In this document: positions 1 through 10,324 of the stretch, one piece after another
How the letters are laid out: every line of letters begins with the position of its first letter
Position numbering within the stretch: the stretch's first letter is position 1
Assembly (NCBI GenBank): GCA_002633005.1
Contig: NMRA01000184.1
Location: 3,255 to 31,929, forward strand
From: Phoronis australis
Lineage: Eukaryota; Phoronida; Phoronidae
Reading direction: 5' to 3'
Length of the DNA: 28,675 bases
Notes under the pieces: generated by a model
The model's database searches: none
Seen by the model: the letters and a program-made list of their open reading frames with translations, nothing else
Told to the model about the DNA's origin: nothing
Program-made: the position numbers and the translations under genes

Positions 1-2237
1 TTTTTTTTTATTTTTCTTGCTCTTAAAAGTAAGTCCTGGCGCTCTTTCAGGGGCGAGAAGCTCTAACGGAAAATCTTACATTAAAAGGTCGCAATCGTAA
101 TTCCTATATGTACCTACAACATTGAACAGTGTTAGAATAGTTTTCTTCAGGAGTTGTTAAAAGTACGTTGTGACGACTATAGTGGTTTTGACCGGATTCG
201 CTGGTACTCGCAGTAGAGTTATGCTTGCTGACACCACGTAAGTATGTTGAAACGAACAGCAATGTGTGCGCGTGTTGGTCGTGTAGCTGTTTGAATTAAG
301 CGAGTATCCTCGCAGTGAAGTAGTAGAAAGTCAGGCAATGCATGATTTCAGTGATGTTTTGGTATGCGTATTGAAGGAATTGAAGTTACATAGATAAACA
401 CAATGGTCAAAAGTGAAAAAAATTGCTAGAATTCAACAACACTTCAACAGTTGTCAAAAATTCTTGTAATTTTCGTAATAATAAAGGTAAAAAATCTGAA
501 GTGAATGCTTTTGTCTTCGCCAAAAACTTTGAGTGTTGAACCAGACATTAACCTTCAGGTACCGCCTTTCTCGCTTAATTTTACAATTGATTCATAATGT
601 CCCACCAGGCAATGCTCTGGTAGTAAGTGATCAAAAATGCAACAGTTATGATTAGTCGGTTATCGGATAACACCAAAGTCAATTTGGCCAGCGAGTTTCG
701 TACAATTGAACCGACTGACAGAGAACATTCAGAATTTTTGAGACGAGTTCAATCGCAACATTGCAATTTTATCGAAGTCCATGGCTTTCACTGGTACGTT
801 TCTTTCACAGTGAGTGGTGAGCAACAAAATGCCACTTAGGTTTTAAAAAATTATCTGAAATTAGCTGTTATAGGGGAACAGAAACAATAATGTGCGGTTA
901 TATGCATCATTTCACAGTGCTGGTGGCTGGTGGTGCTGTGAAGCATGCCCACACACAGCGGGGTATGCTACGAGCGCGAACGCACCTCCAACAGGGATTT
1001 GGAGTCCGCCTTAGCAAGCCGATTTTAATTCATATTACTTGTACTTTTTCAATTGTCTCCGTTATGCCTTTTTACTAAAAATACTTTTCGCTGAAAATGA
1101 AAGGTTGTCAACTGTCGGTAAACAACTCGTGAATTACATGTAAATTACTATATATTGTTAAATTGTTAGGGTCATTTATGAAATCTAACTAGCGGTTTTC
1201 GAATGGTAAAGCGGGGCCGCAAGCGGTTAGCGATCCTTTGCTCATTTTTACGGATAAAATTCAATCCGTAGACGATCTTAGAAGACGATTTTTGACATGT
1301 CAAAAATTGCCTCTCTCTTTACGGGATCTTTACGAGTGTCAGCGAGTTGTTGCGTTTAGTGACACGTTGTAAACGGATGCTTGCGATTGGAAAATCCGTA
1401 GGCGGCACTAAAATGAGAGTCAAGAAGCCCTAGCCCAAGAAACTGCCTTGAACACTGCCTCTTGCCACATCCACAAAAATCGAATATTTTTACCTTTGTT
1501 CATTTTCAGTGATCGATATTTTAGGCGAACGCGTAATAAAAACACGTCCTAACGCCGCGTTAAGTATGAGATTTTCCATGTGAGGGGAGTAGTATAGATC
1601 GACGATTGCGTCAGATCTTGCACTATGGGTTTGGTCCGCTTCCTTCTGAGCTTTGCACCCCCAAGTCACATGCTTGGTACATGCATGAGAAAGAACGTCA
1701 AGTGTCTCCCCACCTCCTCTCCGACACTTACTACAGAGGTTAATATTTTCGGGTGCAAACGGCTGTGTGTTTGCCCCGTGATATTTGCAACCAGTTGCAT
1801 GACCGTGGTAACTATTTACGGTTCAGGCGATTCCAAGTTACCAGAGGCCGGGTTTCAAATGAACTCAAAGCCAGGGTAGCCGAAGAAGGAAGCGGGATTC
1901 TGGGGTCATTTTCCTCCCCATAACCTCCGGGGTTACAGCGATCACAACTCCCACAGAAATTCGTTAAACGCAGTTTATGCCACTCTTAATTCAATCCACA
2001 TTCAATTCGGTGCATGTCACAATCAAGCCAACCACGGACGATCGTCACCGGCCTATCAGCATGCCAACGCCACCTAGCTGTGTCGCATGAAATCCAGAGA
2101 AATAACCTCGCTTGCCTTTGTTTCTCACTGTTTGGTCTTCAACTCGTTTGACAAGAGCTGACTCAGGATGTGTACATTGAAATCTACAACAAGGAAGAAT
2201 TCGGACTTTTATCATTAGTTGCATATTAAATCCCTCT
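1..2237. other. Non-coding stretch, no gene recognised
   Basis: Open frames here are short and lack homology that I recognise, splice-bounded structure or consistent codon use. The stretch begins with a run of T. The only structured item I see is a 20-nt perfect palindrome at 1288-1307, listed separately. It could be intergenic or part of a long intron. Confidence 0.5.
1288..1307. repeat. 20-nt perfect palindrome
   Basis: The centre is TTTTTGACATGTCAAAAA with one more A/T pair outside, so both arms are exactly complementary with no loop. No function is implied; palindromes of this AT-rich type can arise by chance or as relics of inverted-repeat elements. Confidence 0.6.
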
Positions 2238-2294
2238 TTAGCTGGCTAAAAACGAAAACTGAATTAAGACTTTTACTCCTATACAATCGGCTCC

Positions 2295-2590
2295 ATGATA
2301 TTCTTTACCGTGATAGGATTCTATTTGTTTTGCTATCACTTTGAATTCTTAATTTCGGGGTTGGCCAATTCCAGTAAACTCCAATTAAGCGTTTTCTTGA
2401 GTCGACGTACTTCGTTGTAACGAAAATAGAATCCTTGGTCACATTTGTTTTAGGCCAAAACATGAGCACGAACTTTAAAATTAGCGCTTATAAGTAAACA
2501 AAGACATATTGATCCGACGACTCGGTTTATTCACTCTAAATCATTCTCACGGGAAATAGAATCCTATCATTGTAATGAACATTATGAGAC
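2295..2590. mobile_element. Small inverted-repeat element (MITE-like), copy 1
   Basis: A 16-nt exact inverted repeat, TGATAGGATTCTATTT at 2311-2326 and its complement at 2554-2569, sits inside arms of about 29 nt (2298-2326 and 2554-2582) with about four mismatches. The interior has no coding capacity. Related arms occur at 16541-16577 and 16670-16711, so this looks like a dispersed non-autonomous DNA element. Outside the arms, 2238-2282 and 2622-2670 share degenerate direct similarity (TTTAGCTNGCTAAA, then GAATTAAG). Exact ends and target duplication are not clear. Confidence 0.5.
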
Positions 2591-2597
2591 CAATTTA

Positions 2598-2949
2598 ATG
2601 AAAGTAAACGGGCTAATGCCTGTTTAGCTTGCTAAATAGCCGCCAAATGCAGAATTAAGTCTATGCTCAACAGTGCACATTGTTACTCATTCGTCCTAGA
2701 CCGGCAGAGTCTAGTGTAAGTAGGCTCTCCGATAATAGACTACTTGCGTGCTTCAAACTTAGCAAACAAGTGGAACAAAATCGCCATCTTGTTGCATAAC
2801 ATCACACAAGACCTTGTACCCCTGCACGGCGGAAATCCAGCATGACGAGGTCTTACAAACCTCAGGCGCATCCCTGCTGCGCAGTGACACTGACAGATCC
2901 ACCTTGGTTCTTACTTCGCAAAAGTACTGTTGATATTCTGTCACAATTC
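2598..2949. other. Left flank of the retrotransposon pair
   Basis: The stretch is somewhat GC-richer than its surroundings towards 2800-2940 and has overlapping short open frames on both strands, none of which I can identify. It abuts the 5'-truncated retrotransposon fragment at 2950. I see no obvious target-site duplication between this flank and the sequence after 7020. Confidence 0.35.
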
Positions 2950-3241
2950 AGGATTCCCTGCAAGATCTGTATGGTGGTTGCTGGAGTAGCTTGGTGTGCG
3001 AGGGGGAAGGAAGAAAGCTGCAGTGAGAAGACTGGGCGAGACAGCTGAGAAGACATCTTGTTGGCTGTGGTACCGTCGGAATGAAGGAAGTTGGAGGCCT
3101 CAGTGATGCACAGTGGGTTGGCCGCCACTGTGGACCCACCAGTGGAGACCGTTCTGGTTTAGGGTCGAAACGAGTCGAGGAAGCTGGATGCCATCTGACG
3201 ACATCAAGCTACGCCTCCAACTAGTTAGTGTGCGGCGGGTA
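2950..3241 (+). mobile_element. 5'-truncated 3' fragment of the RLE non-LTR retrotransposon (copy A)
   Basis: This 292-nt block matches 6730-7020 along its length, with six substitutions and one single-base indel by eye. It carries the last part of the endonuclease-domain reading frame and the 3' untranslated tail. Similarity starts abruptly at 2950 and stops at 3241, the same point at which the downstream copy stops at 7020. The fragment contains a substitution (GAG TAG instead of GAG AAG) that makes a nonsense codon in the endonuclease frame, so it is dead. It is joined head to tail, with no spacer, to copy B. Confidence 0.9.
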
Positions 3242-6200
3242 GAAGAGAATCCTGGTTTAGCTGTTACGAAGAAGGGGCGACAAGACGTCAGACTGCATAG
3301 AAGCCTGACAACTATTGAGGCAGATAACATCACTGTAAGTACACACTTCGACATTTCAAGACTTTCAGGAAAGACTGGATGGCAACTGGGGAAGACCAGT
3401 GACGCTGGAGAGACAGTTGACCCCCAGGAAAGACTGGATTGGGGCAGGCAGGGCCAGCACCCCGGCCTGCAGCTCCGGTTATAGGAGCACCCATTCTCAC
3501 GCTACGTCAAACCAAAATGAGGCATACCCCCAGAGTCTCCCGAGAGGGGGGGGGAGAATGAGAGACTCACAACGGCGGATAACACGGAAACGACTTTGCA
3601 ACGACCAAGAACTTTTAAACAGTTGACACTGACAGGAGGTGTTGTGGAAGGAGCAGTATGCAGTTGTGAAAAGGTGTGCAAGAACATCCGTGACTTACGT
3701 GTCCACCGATCAAGATCGCGGTGTGGTTATCAGGAGAATCAAGAGCAACGCGCAGAGGATCCCTCTTGTGAGACTTGGAGGTACCCAGACAGGATGAACC
3801 CCACAGTGCTGGGAGTCTCCAAGCCGATGAGCCTTCAGATAACGACCCTGTGTTCCTGGGAGAGGACACGTCAGGGCAAGGCAGACCTCCACCACGCCCA
3901 AGAAGGAAGAGAGTGAAATGGCCAAAGATGACGGAAGAAGCAGCATGGAAGGCTTTTGATGGGGATGTGCACAACATCATGAAGACAACTTTGATGGGCA
4001 GCGTAGAGAAGAAGATTGAGAGTTTCACCACAATCATTTACAACGTGGCTTTAGAGCGGTTTGGTGCACAGGAAGAGCGTACGAGAGCACCACGGCAGGA
4101 AGTTCCGAGAGGCAACAGACGGGAACGGCGCATCAAGGATATACGAACTGAACTAAGATCACTTGGGAAGGCTTTCCGCAAAGCCCAGGAGCACGAGAAG
4201 GCCGGGCTGCAGTGGCTCAGAGATGACTTACGGTATGAGCTCAGACGCCTGCGGAATGCAGAGAGGTTACGTCGAGCCAAGAAGGAAAGAGCTAAGCGAA
4301 GGTCTCAGTTTGTCAAGGACCCCTTCAGATTTACAAAGACCTTACTGGGGGAAGAGAGATCAGGCGAGTTACAGTCAAGCAAAGAGGCAATATAGCAACA
4401 TCTTAACGCAGCTCATGGAGACGACAGACGAGATGTGCCCCTCGGAGTGTGTTAGAGAGTGGAGGCTGTTGATAGGCCAGAGAGTGAATTAGACATGAAA
4501 GAACATACGTGGAAGGAACTGCTGCAGGTGGTTAAGAAAGCTCGATCGGGTTCAGCCCCAGGTCCAAGTGGCATCCCGTACAAGACCTACAAGAAGTGTC
4601 CCTTGCTGCTAAGGCAGCTGTGGCTGATTTTAAGAACAGTATGGAGAAAGGGCAAGATACCAACTGGCTGGAAGGTCGCAGAGGGGTGCTTTGTGCCCAA
4701 GGAGAAGGATGCTGCTGCAATTGACCAGTTTAGAACAATATCACTGCTGAGTGTAGAAGGGAAGAAGTTCTTTGGGATCCTTGCTCTTAGACAACAAGTA
4801 CATAGACACATCTGTCCAGAAAGGAGGAATTCCTGGTTTCTCAGGCTGTGTTGAACATACGAGTGTCTTGAGCCAGCTCATTAGGGAAGCCAAGTCGAAG
4901 AGGAAAGACCTGACGTGTGTGTGGCTGGACTTAGCCAATGCCTACGGTTCCATACCCCACCAGCTGATCAACATAGCATTAGAGTACTATCACGTTCCGG
5001 GGCATATCAGCGGCATGTTAACAGATTATTTTCGAGGTATCCAGTTGAGGTTTACTGCAGGTGCCATCACTACAGACTGGATCAAGCTGGAAAGAGGTAT
5101 AATAACCGGATGTACCATCTCTCCTACTCTGTTCATCATGGGGATGAATTTTCTGATAAAGGCCGGAGAAAGGGAATGTAGGGGTCCGAGGCTACAGTCT
5201 GGTATCGTGGTGCCTGTAATTAGAGCATTTATGGATGACTTGACAATAATTACGGTGACGCATGTGGAAGCTCGGTGGGTTTTGGCAGCACTAGATGAAG
5301 TTGCAACGTGGGCTTGTATGAAGTTTAAACCCAGGAAGTCGAGACTTTTGATAATGAGAGGTGGGAAAGTGGTCAACAGGTTTACCTTGACCATTCAAGG
5401 CGAAGAAATTCCATCAATTGTTAACAACCCCCTCAAGTGCCTGGGTAAATGGTACGATGATCTCCTGTGCGACAAGAACAACATCAAGCAGATGGAGACC
5501 CAGGTGACGGGGTGGTTGAAGAGAATAGAGAAAAGCGGTCTTCCTGGCAAGTACAAGGCATGGATTTACCAGCACGGGCTGTTACCTCGAGCAACGTGGG
5601 GTCTTATGCTGTATGACATCCCGATATCGGCAGTAGAGTGCCTGGAGAGAACAGTAAGCAAGTGGCTGAGGAAGTGGTTGGGAGTCCCAAGAAGCTTCAC
5701 ACAGGTTGGTCTTTATAGCAGAACAGCAGAGCTTCAGCTGCCTCTAGCGTCAATCACGGAGGAGTTTAAAGTAGGGAAGTGCAGGCTGGTTCTCACATTA
5801 CGCGACTCTAGAGATCCAAAGGTGAGGGATGCTGGTGTCATGACAAGATCAGGGAGACGGTGGTCAGCAGACACATCTGTGAGTCAGGCGGAGAGTTTGT
5901 TACAGATCAGAGATATAATTGGTAGCACCTGCGTAGGACGCCAGGGGTTGGGGACATCCCAGTTCCAACAGTGGGAGAAGGCGAGTGAGAGGCAGCGGAG
6001 GGAGATGGTCCAAGCTGAGGTGAGAGCAGCAGAGGAGGAAGCCCGTAAAGCCAAGGCAGTCCAACTAAGCCAGCAGGGAGCATGGACCAGGTGGAATCTT
6101 CCAGAGAGGAAGATATCGTGGGCAGACGTTTGGAGTATGGAGCCGATGCGTGTCCAGTTTTTACTTCGCTCGGTTTACGACGTGTTACCATCGCCTGCAA

Positions 6201-7020
6201 ACCTTCTTCGCTGGGGCCTAGTGGATGACCCTGCCTGCCAGTTGTGTGGAGGAAGAGGTACATTGGCCCACATCTTATCAGGGTGCAAGATGGCACTGCA
6301 GCACGGCCGATACAGATGGCGCCACGACCAAGTACTGAAGACCCTTGCAGACGTCATAGATGGAGAGCGTAAGACAAGAGTAACTCGGCCTAGGGCAAGC
6401 AGACAGCACATACAATTCGTCAGGGAAGGTGAGATACGGAAGAAGTCACGTCTGCAGTCTTGCATCATGGATGGAGTAAGCTGGGAAATGAGAGTAGATC
6501 TGGGAAGAAAGCTTGTGTTCCCGAGTATTGTGGAAACATCACTGCGGCCTGACATCATTCTGTGGTCGGATATTCATCAATTTATAGTGATTATAGAGCT
6601 TACGGTGCCTTGGGAGGAAGGATGCGAAGAGGCCCATGACAGGAAGTTATCTAAGTATAGCGAGCTGGCGGAGACATGCAGAGCTCGAGGCTGGCAAACT
6701 TGGTTGTTTCCTGTAGAGGTGGGATATAGAGGATTCCCTGCAAGATCTGTATGGTGGTTGCTGGAGAAGCTTGGTGTGCGAGGGGGAAGGAAGAAAGCTG
6801 CAGTGAGAAGACTGGGCGAGACAGATGAGAGGACATTTTGTTGGCTGTGGTACCGTCGGAATGAAGGAAGTTGGAGGCCTCAGTGATGCACAGTGGGTTG
6901 GCCGCCACTGTGGACCCACCAGTGGAGCCGTTATGGTTTAGGGTCGAAACGAGTCGAGGAAGCTGGATGCCATCTGACGACATCAAGCTACGCCTCCAAC
7001 TAGTTAGTGTACGGCGGGTA
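3242..7020 (+). mobile_element. Non-LTR retrotransposon with restriction-like endonuclease (R2/NeSL/R4/Hero-type lineage), copy B
   Basis: The copy is about 3.78 kb. Its left end is inferred from the end of copy A at 3241, its right end from the end of the shared 3' sequence at 7020. In order it shows a 5' leader, a cysteine/histidine zinc finger near 3656-3730, a reverse transcriptase, a C-x2-C-x7-H-x4-C knuckle, a PD-(D/E)XK-type endonuclease and a 3' tail of about 130 nt. There are no long terminal repeats and no clear poly(A) tail. The single-ORF plan with zinc finger, reverse transcriptase and C-terminal endonuclease is that of site-preferring RLE elements. From memory the closest group is the Hero-like family common in fish and marine invertebrates, but that sub-assignment is uncertain. 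The coding frame is broken. Confidence 0.88.
3596..6886 (+). pseudogene. Broken retrotransposon polyprotein: zinc finger, reverse transcriptase, RLE endonuclease
   Basis: The protein would copy element RNA into DNA at a nick made by its endonuclease. The frame runs in pieces. The zinc finger (CSCEKVC, then H and C) lies in one frame at about 3656-3730. The frame then shifts near 3770 into 3775-4854, which carries basic and coiled-looking sequence and the start of the reverse transcriptase (SGSAPGPSGIPYK). That frame has two in-frame TAG codons at 4393-4395 and 4453-4455. A further shift near 4783, probably with a small deletion, leads into 4772-6886, an open stretch of 704 codons. In that stretch (numbered from 4772) I see LDLANAYGS (D53), FMDDL (D155, D156), the knuckle C489/C492/H500/C505, RPD at 592-594, ELTVPW (E609) and KYSEL (K628). 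The catalytic aspartates read MDD rather than the usual ADD, as in related family members I recall. It is not functional as it stands. Confidence 0.88.
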
Positions 7021-7187
7021 TCCGTTCCGGTAAATTCTACACACGTACCGAAGATGTTCTGTACCCGGTGACCAAGATCGTTATCCTGGACCTAGGTCTG
7101 GGTGTGACGTTTGTGGACTTTTGGCTAGCGGATATGGGAATTGGTCCGCGGGTTTGCTGTGGCGTCATTTACCCGACAAAATGGTAA
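7020..7187 (+). other. Coding-like open stretch immediately right of the retrotransposon
   Basis: Directly after the 3' end of copy B one frame is open for 55 codons and stops at TAA 7185-7187; it contains RSGKFYTRTEDVLYPVTK and then a hydrophobic run. The composition looks protein-like (GC-rich, plausible residue order), and it could be the remnant of a host exon or of another element cut by the insertion. An open run this short is also expected by chance a few percent of the time, and I recognise no family. Confidence 0.2.
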
Positions 7188-7470
7188 AATAAGAACCGAC
7201 AGTTCGTTAAAATAAGCTATTTGCAGTTTACCCGAAAAAGCATTCGGCGTCCTCATTGGTGCATTTTTGTTACGTCACGGCTTGTCGGTCAAATAATCGG
7301 ATATTTGCTATTCACCCGACAAATGTTTCAACGTATCCTTGTCGGTCAAATAGTGAGATTTTTTGCTCTTCTCCCGCCGCACTTTCAGCGATTTCACTGA
7401 TAAACATTATCGTCACATCTTGTAGGCCAAAAAATCTGATTTTTGTTATTCACCCGACAAACTTTCATGG
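7160..7470. repeat. Degenerate two-part tandem repeat with CCCGACAAA core
   Basis: CCCG-type cores, mostly CCCGACAAA, fall at about 7172, 7231, 7315, 7373 and 7453, giving spacings of 59, 84, 58 and 80, so the higher-order period is about 140 nt. The best-conserved segment is CTTGTCGGTCAAATA followed by TTTGCTATTCACCCGAC, seen at 7281-7320 and, more diverged, at 7338-7378 and 7420-7458. Each unit contains TTGTCGG and its complement CCGACAA, so single units can fold back. Confidence 0.65.
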
Positions 7471-8264
7471 GTCATAACTTCAGAGTAACATTTTATAGCC
7501 CAAATGAAGAGGTTGCAAATTTGTTTTCTTTTTCCCGATGAGAAAAATTAAGATGTCTATGAGGGTGAGGCATTAGCAGCTAATCAGAATGATTAATAAT
7601 ATTTTAAAATTCGTCCGGGTGATATTTTAACTTATAAAAAAGCTAAAGCTGTTGCTTTCAAGACAGAACCAAAGCAGGCAAACGGATACACCCATTGTAC
7701 ACGTCACTCGATTACATTAAACTGAATTTTCATGAGCATCAGTAAATGATACAGTCAACTGCGTCTTTCTTAGAAGTCGAAGTAATCAAAGTAAGCACGA
7801 TTATCTATAAATTGTCACTTCAATTATTCGACTTCGACAACGTCGTGAGCTTTGTACAGCTACGTTTATTACATCTAGAATCGGCCATTTCATGCCACTC
7901 ACGGTGACAGTGAAAAATATTTTCTCTGTGAAATGTCGCAAACGTTTATCGGTTGAATAGCAAAATTCGACTTACAGGTATTTGGACTACAAGGTTGTAC
8001 AGACCAATGAACTCCTTGAAGCACATATCTAATTCAATACACGTTTCCGTTCATAGATTGCACAAAATCTTGAACATCATCGGGGCTGAGCAATTCATAG
8101 TAGCAAGACAGTTCGACATAACTTTCAACAACCCTCTGAGCTATAACTCACAGAATTAGGTCATGTGTTCGCTGAAAACTCATGTGACCGAGTGTTTTTT
8201 GCACTATTTCAATTTAGATGGCGGACAATGAGGCGCCACCTCAGTATTTTACGATATTGTAAAA
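7471..8264. other. AT-rich stretch, probable 3' untranslated region of the minus-strand gene
   Basis: No gene is seen on the plus strand. On the minus strand this lies directly downstream of the stop codon of the cysteine-rich gene. The complement of TTTATT at 7865-7870 is a canonical AATAAA signal about 395 nt past that stop, so the part from 8264 down to about 7850 is a reasonable 3' untranslated region. Confidence 0.4.
7865..7870 (-). terminator. Candidate polyadenylation signal for the cysteine-rich gene
   Basis: AATAAA on the minus strand, about 395 nt downstream of the TAG stop. The hexamer is canonical, but it is common by chance in AT-rich DNA; 3' end data would be needed to confirm it. 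Confidence 0.3.
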
Positions 8265-9373
8265 CTACAGGTACCTTCTGTGTGCAGCTGTCTTGTATCT
8301 TAACCCTAGTTTAGCCGACACTGTGTCACCTTTGAAGCTGTATGTTAATGGTATGGGAGGCATAAACAATGGCCGATTGGTGTGTGGGTACACTACCGCC
8401 TGACAACTCTCATCTTGGAACACGCATCCTGACGGGCAGTTGGCGATGCACGGTAGGCAGCCACACTTTGTGTTGATGTAAGCAACACGCTGCTGCACAC
8501 TCGGGTCATAGTTTTTTACCCGTTCTTTCCAGTCTTTTTCAATGAAGTTATCGAAGCGCTCTTTTGGAACTGATTGGAACGGCCACGTGAAAGATGGCTT
8601 TAATGGAAGGGTTGCTTTATCATACGGACGAGAGGCGGGGTCAGTGGTCGGCCAATTTTCAAAAGAGTTTTTGTTATTCATAGGCATGTTTTCTTGATTT
8701 GTCAAATCATTACGTTGATACTCGTTCGGCAAGATGTTGCGACTGTCTTGACAACAACTGTTATAGTCAATGGAAGCTCCCTCTGGTGCCATAGCGTGAA
8801 CATTGCTGTACGGGCAATCGTGAGGACAGCGTACGTTCTCTTTGGCTAGCAAAGGTTGATATGTCGCGCTAATATACTTGTTGCAATGATCTTGAAGGAC
8901 GTTTCTATGGAGGTTATTGCACTTGATGTAACACCCGACACCTTGACAGTTATATCCTCGTTCTTTACAGATGCACCCGCATAAGGAGTTTCCGCAGTTG
9001 CACGTGACTGGCTTCAAACAGCAGCAATCGCTGCGCAGTGCTGGGCACCGACTGTTGTGCGCACATGAACACACCCCATTAACTTTTACACAGTCGATTT
9101 CTTTTTTGCACGATTCAATGCCTTTGTTACATATACATCGCCCGAAAACATCACCAAGACAACGACATTCATCCTGGATACGTTTTGGGGATGGTTCAGC
9201 GCCACCCACTTCGTCAGTTAGTCCGAATTTTCCTAAAGCATCAATTTGTTTCGTTTCCCTTTTTGGTATTTGGTTTGTTGAATGGGAAATGTAATCTGAG
9301 TTGTATGTAGAGTATTTGTAGCGGTTATCGTGAATACTTTGCAATGCCTTAAGCGTTTCATCACTCAGTGTTC
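8265..9373 (-). CDS. Terminal exon of an unidentified cysteine-rich protein gene
   Basis: This is a long open frame of 368 residues ending in TAG at 8265-8267, in a region where other frames are broken. I recognise no family. Counting from the TTG codon at 9342-9344, residues 60-142 contain 20 cysteines (for example ECRCLGDVFGRCIC and SLCGCIC). A second group lies at 173-198 (CPHDCPYS, CC), and a third, CGCLPCIANCPSGC, at 294-307. The total is 31 cysteines in 359 residues. Between groups the protein is polar and asparagine-rich, with an aromatic patch (SFTWPFQSVPKERFDNFI) near 251-268. There is no signal peptide or membrane segment in this part, so an intracellular metal-binding or structural role is possible but unproven. 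The frame does not start here: it continues upstream past the TTG to a CTTTCAG acceptor just before 9373, entering with two bases of a split codon. Confidence 0.75.
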
Positions 9374-9466
9374 CTGAAAGTGGACCGGTAAATAGAATTT
9401 AGACAGGTATGATGAATATTTTCAGACTATTTCTTAATTACACAATAGTTAACAAACTTTGTTTAC

Positions 9467-9534
9467 CTCTGGTGAAACGCTCCGGTTCAACCACCATAAA
9501 TAATGTACTAGCGCCTTTCTTTTTCGTAAGAGTT
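9467..9534 (-). CDS. Penultimate exon of the cysteine-rich gene
   Basis: 68 nt between an acceptor TTATTCACAG and a donor GAG|GTAAAC on the minus strand. It enters with one base completing a codon and leaves with one base of the next, which fits the two-base start of the 8265-9373 exon. The joined reading is continuous and protein-like (KKKGASTLFMVVEPERFTR, then GTLSDETLKALQ). The intron between them is 93 nt (9374-9466). Matching phases and good splice sites on both sides make the exon likely real. Confidence 0.65.
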
Positions 9535-9681
9535 CTGTGAATAAAATAGCAACGTTATTCAGAAAATAGGCCTACGTCAAAGATTTGAAAATCGTGAACG
9601 CAACCCATTTATTCCCATAAAGCCCGGTTTCCACCCTCCAATTGTTCGTCTGCGACTTCGTGTATGGCTTTTGAATCACTG

Positions 9682-9716
9682 TCTACACACACACACACGC
9701 ACACAAGCACACACAC
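9682..9716. repeat. CA microsatellite, interrupted
   Basis: Imperfect (CA)n with G and AA interruptions. Confidence 0.85.
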
Positions 9717-10039
9717 CCCTCACTCCCGAGTGATGCGTATGAATACTGCGTTCGTAGTTTGAAAAGCCTGATAAAAATACCCAACTACATGCACACTATG
9801 ACTACGTCATGACGACCGAATACTAAGTTGCGTGTAGAAAATCAGATTGTGTTTAAACAGAACTTCTTCACGTGTTCACGCGTGATTACATGTTACAATT
9901 TTTCGTACATGGTAATCGGAGTTTGTAGATAGTGGTCCAAAAGTCGAATACTACTTTTCCTGAGTCAATGGAAAATCGAAACAAAATCGGACAAACACTA
10001 CTTTTAATCAGCAGAAGAATATTACTGTCTTCACACAGC

Positions 10040-10100
10040 CTACCCTAGAACAACTCGCACTAGTGCAACGTTCCCCCACCTTTGAGTGGAGCGTCCACAC
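10040..10100. repeat. Detached inverted copy of the 10.3-10.6 kb repeat
   Basis: It contains CCTAGAACAA, then CTAGTGCAACGTTCCCCCAC and GCGTCCACACACA. Reverse complemented, these match the repeat at 10369-10600 (GTAAGTTG, TTGTTCTAGGG and TGTGTGGACG motifs). It is separated from the rest by the MITE-like block at 10120-10250, as if the repeat had been split or duplicated in inverted orientation. Confidence 0.5.
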
Positions 10101-10119
10101 ACACGTACATTTCCGATAA

Positions 10120-10250
10120 CTACGGGCAGATCCAGGATTTTGAGTTAGGTGGAGAGCAGGGCAGACTATTAGCCAGGATTTTGGAATCTGGGAAAATTTT
10201 GGGGGAGCCATGGCCCTTTGTCCCCCCCCCCTTAAATCTGCCACTGACGT
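10120..10250. mobile_element. MITE-like insertion with imperfect inverted ends
   Basis: The left end GGGCAGATCCAGG (from 10124) and the right end, read on the other strand as CAGTGGCAGATTTAAGGGGG (ending at about 10246), are imperfect inverted repeats. From memory, an end of the form CAGTGGC-GGATC-GGGGG is common in invertebrate non-autonomous DNA elements. No coding sequence is present. Confidence 0.4.
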
Positions 10251-10324
10251 CTGTATGTAACCGCAGCTAATAATTACTTCCGCCTTGCCCCTGCTTTGCC
10301 GCTGTCACACAGGAATTAAAAGGG

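Noticed and set aside
2862-3484. Overlapping open frames on both strands across the first retrotransposon fragment and the junction
   Set aside because: They lie over the element's 3' tail and leader, recur at 6647-7071 because the sequence is duplicated, and have no independent coding support.
2950-7020. Interpreting the 292-nt direct repeats as long terminal repeats
   Set aside because: The repeat contains the end of the endonuclease coding frame plus the 3' tail and starts mid-domain, which fits a truncated tandem copy, not an LTR. The protein domains are those of a non-LTR element.
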